NCBI GenBank assembly: GCA_030612175.1
Contig: JAUWOJ010000050.1
Location: 1 to 7,851 of the forward strand
Source of the DNA: Candidatus Bipolaricaulota bacterium
GTDB taxonomy: Bacteria > Bipolaricaulota > Bipolaricaulia > UBA7950 > UBA9294
Direction: 5' to 3'
DNA length: 7,851 nt
Below the pieces are notes generated by a model. That model was not told the DNA's origin and made no database searches. It saw nothing but the letters and a program-made list of their open reading frames with translations. Made by a program: the position numbers and the translations under genes. How positions within the stretch are numbered: position 1 is the stretch's first letter; each line of letters starts with the position of its first letter. Below, in pieces: positions 6,819-7,851 of this stretch.

Positions 6819-7274
6819 CTATTCCAACGTCTTTGGTAGATTCTTAAAGAGGTATAAGAAGAAATCCATCATTCCTTCATCTGCAAACTCAGCATCCATA
6901 AGCGCTTGAAATTTGTCTTTCAACAAGATATCTCCCGAAGCTTCAACTTGATCTCGCCATTCCAGAAAAAAGCGAGTAGATTCGGCAGTTGTCATTTCAT
7001 TAAACTCTCCCGTTAGAGCGGGAACAAACAAGCCGCTGATGATTTCCGCCTGTGCTTTGGCCCATGCTATCTTTTCTTCTAGCAACGCGATCCTGCTTTG
7101 GGCTGACTCAAGATCACTTTGTAGCGCCTCAACTTGTGCTTGGGCTGCAGAGAGTTCCGCCCCCAGCTTGTCATACTGTTCTTGAGACACAGTAGCAACA
7201 CAACTAACCGCGATCAAGGAAGTTAAGACAATGGATAGAAATACGACACCAATTAGAGATTTTTCATTTTTCAT
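6819..7274 (-). CDS. Small coiled-coil lipoprotein of unknown function
   Basis: This 151-residue protein is predicted to be exported and lipid-anchored. Residues 1-24 form a signal sequence with lysines followed by a hydrophobic core, ending AVS before C25, an acceptable lipobox. Residues 32-80 form a clean heptad coiled coil: hydrophobic or alanine residues fall at 34, 37, 41, 44, 48, 51, 55, 58, 62, 65, 69 and 72. The C-terminal 70 residues are helical-looking and acidic, with a MMDFFLYLFKNL stretch near the end. The frame opens at a TTG at 7289, but the ATG at 7274 is preferred: AAGGAGG lies 4 nt upstream and the signal peptide then starts normally. A membrane-protein gene ends 93 bp upstream on the same strand and may be co-transcribed. 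No enzyme motif is visible; a structural or trimer-forming envelope role is a guess. Confidence 0.85.
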   Translation of the reverse strand: MKNEKSLIGVVFLSIVLTSLIAVSCVATVSQEQYDKLGAELSAAQAQVEALQSDLESAQSRIALLEEKIAWAKAQAEIISGLFVPALTGEFNEMTTAESTRFFLEWRDQVEASGDILLKDKFQALMDAEFADEGMMDFFLYLFKNLPKTLE

Positions 7275-7367
7275 TTTTCCTCCTTCCAATATTCCGAGTA
7301 GAGATGCTCATACTCCAGCAGGATCCAATACGTCTCTCGCTGAGATGAACTGGTAAGCTCGGGCTCG

Positions 7368-7835
7368 TTAGCCTTCGTCAGCCCAGTCGCGAACCTTGCG
7401 CTTTATTTTCTCTTCAATGCTTTTGCCTAAATCATCCCACTCCATATCGGGATCTGCATCAACCCAGTGAGCGATACCACGCTTTACTCTCTTCTCAATT
7501 TTATCGCCCAACTCCTCCCAGTTCTCTTCGTTCTTGCGCTCACCCCAATGAAAGATGCCGTGTCTGATTTTGGATTCGATCCTGTCGACTGTTTTGTCCC
7601 AAGTGCGCTCTCTTCGCCACGGAGGGAGAACGCGGCCATTGACCCCGATTCCCGTCCAAGCGAAAAACAAGATAAAAAGGAACCATAAACCAGCGGCCTG
7701 CAGATAGTTAAGAACAGGCAGCAGTCCAAGATGCCCGGCCAGAATGCTATTCCATAGCATCATTATCACCCAACTGAAGAAGAAGAACGCGGCAACGCCG
7801 CCACAAGCTACGAGTTTTGTGAGCAATCGCATCAC
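7368..7835 (-). CDS. Small two-helix membrane protein with three 27-residue W-x17-W repeats
   Basis: This protein of 155 residues starts at GTG 7835, or 154 if the adjacent ATG at 7832 is used; AGGGAGGT (7841-7848) lies 5 or 8 nt upstream respectively. Two hydrophobic helices (about 8-32 and 41-64) contain MMLWN and a GLLPVLNYLQAAGL stretch. This resembles a widespread uncharacterised small membrane protein family with an LLWNWLMP...GLP.I.YWQALGL pattern, recalled from memory. Then comes a highly charged tail of three repeats beginning at W79, W106 and W133, each W-[DE]-x4-x-I-E-x-[KR]-[IV]-[KR]-x2-[IV]-x2-W, so tryptophans also recur at 97, 124 and 151. They look like amphipathic helices, with the tail likely in the cytoplasm given the positive charges after helix two. 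The function is unknown. It lies upstream of the lipoprotein gene on the same strand. Confidence 0.85.
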   Translation of the reverse strand: MMRLLTKLVACGGVAAFFFFSWVIMMLWNSILAGHLGLLPVLNYLQAAGLWFLFILFFAWTGIGVNGRVLPPWRRERTWDKTVDRIESKIRHGIFHWGERKNEENWEELGDKIEKRVKRGIAHWVDADPDMEWDDLGKSIEEKIKRKVRDWADEG

Positions 7836-7851
7836 AGAACACCTCCCTAAA

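Noticed and set aside
6649..6909. 86-codon plus-strand frame downstream of the binding protein
   Set aside because: It runs through the terminator hairpin and then antisense to the lipoprotein gene, with no ribosome site or domain.

Overview
The window is bacterial DNA of moderate G+C: densely packed genes, Shine-Dalgarno sites close to AGGAGG, and some TTG/GTG starts. Nothing in it fixes the phylum. The coiled-coil lipoprotein and the small membrane protein at the right end look like proteins of poorly cultured environmental bacteria, but that is an impression from memory, not a search result. No phage, insertion sequence, CRISPR array, tRNA or rRNA was seen.

Layout: (1) Positions 1-1476 hold a minus-strand pair, oligoribonuclease (orn) followed by a PLP-dependent serine racemase/threonine dehydratase that overlaps it by 8 nt and runs off the left edge. 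(2) Positions 1477-1824 are a gene-free divergent region with a plausible promoter for orn. (3) Positions 1825-6656 hold a compact plus-strand run: family 2 glycosyltransferase, PlsC-like acyltransferase, DppB-like permease (broken by a one-base frameshift), DppC-like permease, a possible 29-codon small ORF, and a family 5 extracellular solute-binding protein. It ends in a strong intrinsic terminator at 6668-6702. (4) Positions 6703-6818 are a convergent intergenic region with a tandem 8-bp direct repeat resembling a PhoB-family operator. (5) Positions 6819-7835 hold two minus-strand genes: a small coiled-coil lipoprotein and a two-helix membrane protein whose tail contains three 27-residue repeats.

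How the genes may work together: the permeases and binding protein form the membrane and capture parts of a peptide/nickel-type ABC importer. No ATPase gene is present, so the ATPases must lie elsewhere or be shared. The glycosyltransferase and acyltransferase upstream suggest glycolipid or envelope-lipid synthesis; their spacing suggests co-transcription with the transporter, but a functional link is only inferred. The main oddities are the dppB frameshift with an in-frame G7 slippery heptamer about 40 nt upstream, the small ORF overlapping the binding-protein start, the perfectly periodic W-x17-W repeats, and the Pho-box-like repeat in a place where neither flanking gene begins.
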